Assembly: GCA_007128555.1 (NCBI GenBank)
Contig: SKXF01000461.1
Coordinates: 1-6,334 of the forward strand
From: Clostridia bacterium
Lineage (GTDB): Bacteria; Bacillota_E; SLMV01; PUMD01
DNA length: 6,334 nucleotides
Direction of reading: 5' to 3'
Numbering within the stretch: the stretch's first letter is position 1; every line of letters starts with the position of its first letter. The position numbers and the translations under genes are program-made. The notes under the pieces are model-generated. The model was not told the origin of the DNA. It saw nothing but the letters and a program-made list of their open reading frames with translations, and searched no databases. Positions 6,230 through 6,334 of the stretch are shown piece by piece.

Positions 6230-6334
6230 ACTTGTTGATGGCCTTCGGATCGAAGGCATCGCGAAGACCATCACCGACGAAGTTGAGAGCCAGAACCGTA
6301 ATGACGATCATCGTACCTGGGAACATGGTCAGCC
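6228..6334 (-). CDS. DppC/OppC-type peptide ABC transporter permease (C-terminal 34 codons only)
   Basis: This is the 3' end of a gene that enters from the right edge of the window. The minus strand reads [18 protein letters not shown] followed by [16 protein letters not shown] and TAG. This is the characteristic C-terminus of DppC/OppC-family inner-membrane permeases: the last transmembrane helix opening with FPG, then a GDGLRDAxDP tail. These subunits pair with a DppB-like permease, two ATPases and a periplasmic binding protein to import di- or oligopeptides, and related systems import nickel or glutathione. The stop is 11 bp from the GTG start of the M28 peptidase, so the two genes very likely share a transcript. 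Most of the gene, including the EAA loop, is outside the window, so the substrate cannot be refined. The rest of the transporter is expected further right. Confidence 0.85.
   Translation of the reverse strand, partial: LTMFPGTMIVITVLALNFVGDGLRDAFDPKAINK

Noticed and set aside
5609..6238. 209-codon plus-strand open frame opposite the M28 gene
   Set aside because: Low-complexity Arg/Ser/Pro-rich translation typical of antisense frames in GC-rich DNA. The minus strand has the complete M28 metal-ligand set.
1..6334. CRISPR array, tRNA or rRNA gene, insertion sequence, phage or defence system
   Set aside because: No regularly spaced short repeats, cloverleaf-like sequence, transposase motif or nuclease, toxin or defence domain was seen in any frame. 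The large direct repeat is explained by the paralogous transporters.

Overview
The window reads as ordinary bacterial chromosome: dense coding with little intergenic space, Shine-Dalgarno-like motifs before each visible start, one GTG start, and a GC-rich base composition with G/C-biased third codon positions (judged by eye, not computed). No rRNA, tRNA, CRISPR array, insertion sequence or phage gene is visible. The species cannot be named from this sequence. The mix of OFA/MCT-like MFS carriers, a D-aminoacylase-type amidohydrolase, an M28 peptidase and a Dpp/Opp-type ABC permease is typical of high-GC heterotrophs living on peptides and organic acids; this is inference.

Layout. Positions 1-1175 (+) hold the 3' part of an MFS transporter whose first ~68 codons lie outside the window. 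After a 297-bp gap comes a complete close paralogue at 1473-2807 (+). The two copies align without a single indel at a constant offset of 1674 bp, with about 60 amino-acid differences in ~360 residues, so this is a tandem gene duplication. A 394-bp non-coding stretch (2808-3201) precedes an N-acyl-D-amino-acid deacylase-like amidohydrolase at 3202-4941 (+). Its stop faces, across 3 bp, the stop of a minus-strand gene for an M28-family zinc metallopeptidase (complement 4945-6216). Immediately upstream of that gene, on the same strand and running off the right edge, are the last 34 codons of a DppC/OppC-type peptide ABC transporter permease (complement 6228-6334).

How the genes may work together. 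The minus-strand pair looks like an operon: a peptide importer followed 11 bp later by a peptidase without a signal peptide, which would hydrolyse imported peptides in the cytoplasm. The plus-strand amidohydrolase would remove acyl groups from N-acyl-D-amino acids, and the twin MFS carriers may move small carboxylates or related compounds. Together this suggests a locus for scavenging peptides and modified or D-amino acids. The link between the two strands rests on proximity alone.

No undescribed system stands out. The most interesting points are the duplicated transporters, with a nearly invariant inter-domain loop and arginines moved within predicted membrane helices; the altered motif around the last metal-ligand aspartate of the amidohydrolase; and the tight permease-peptidase junction.
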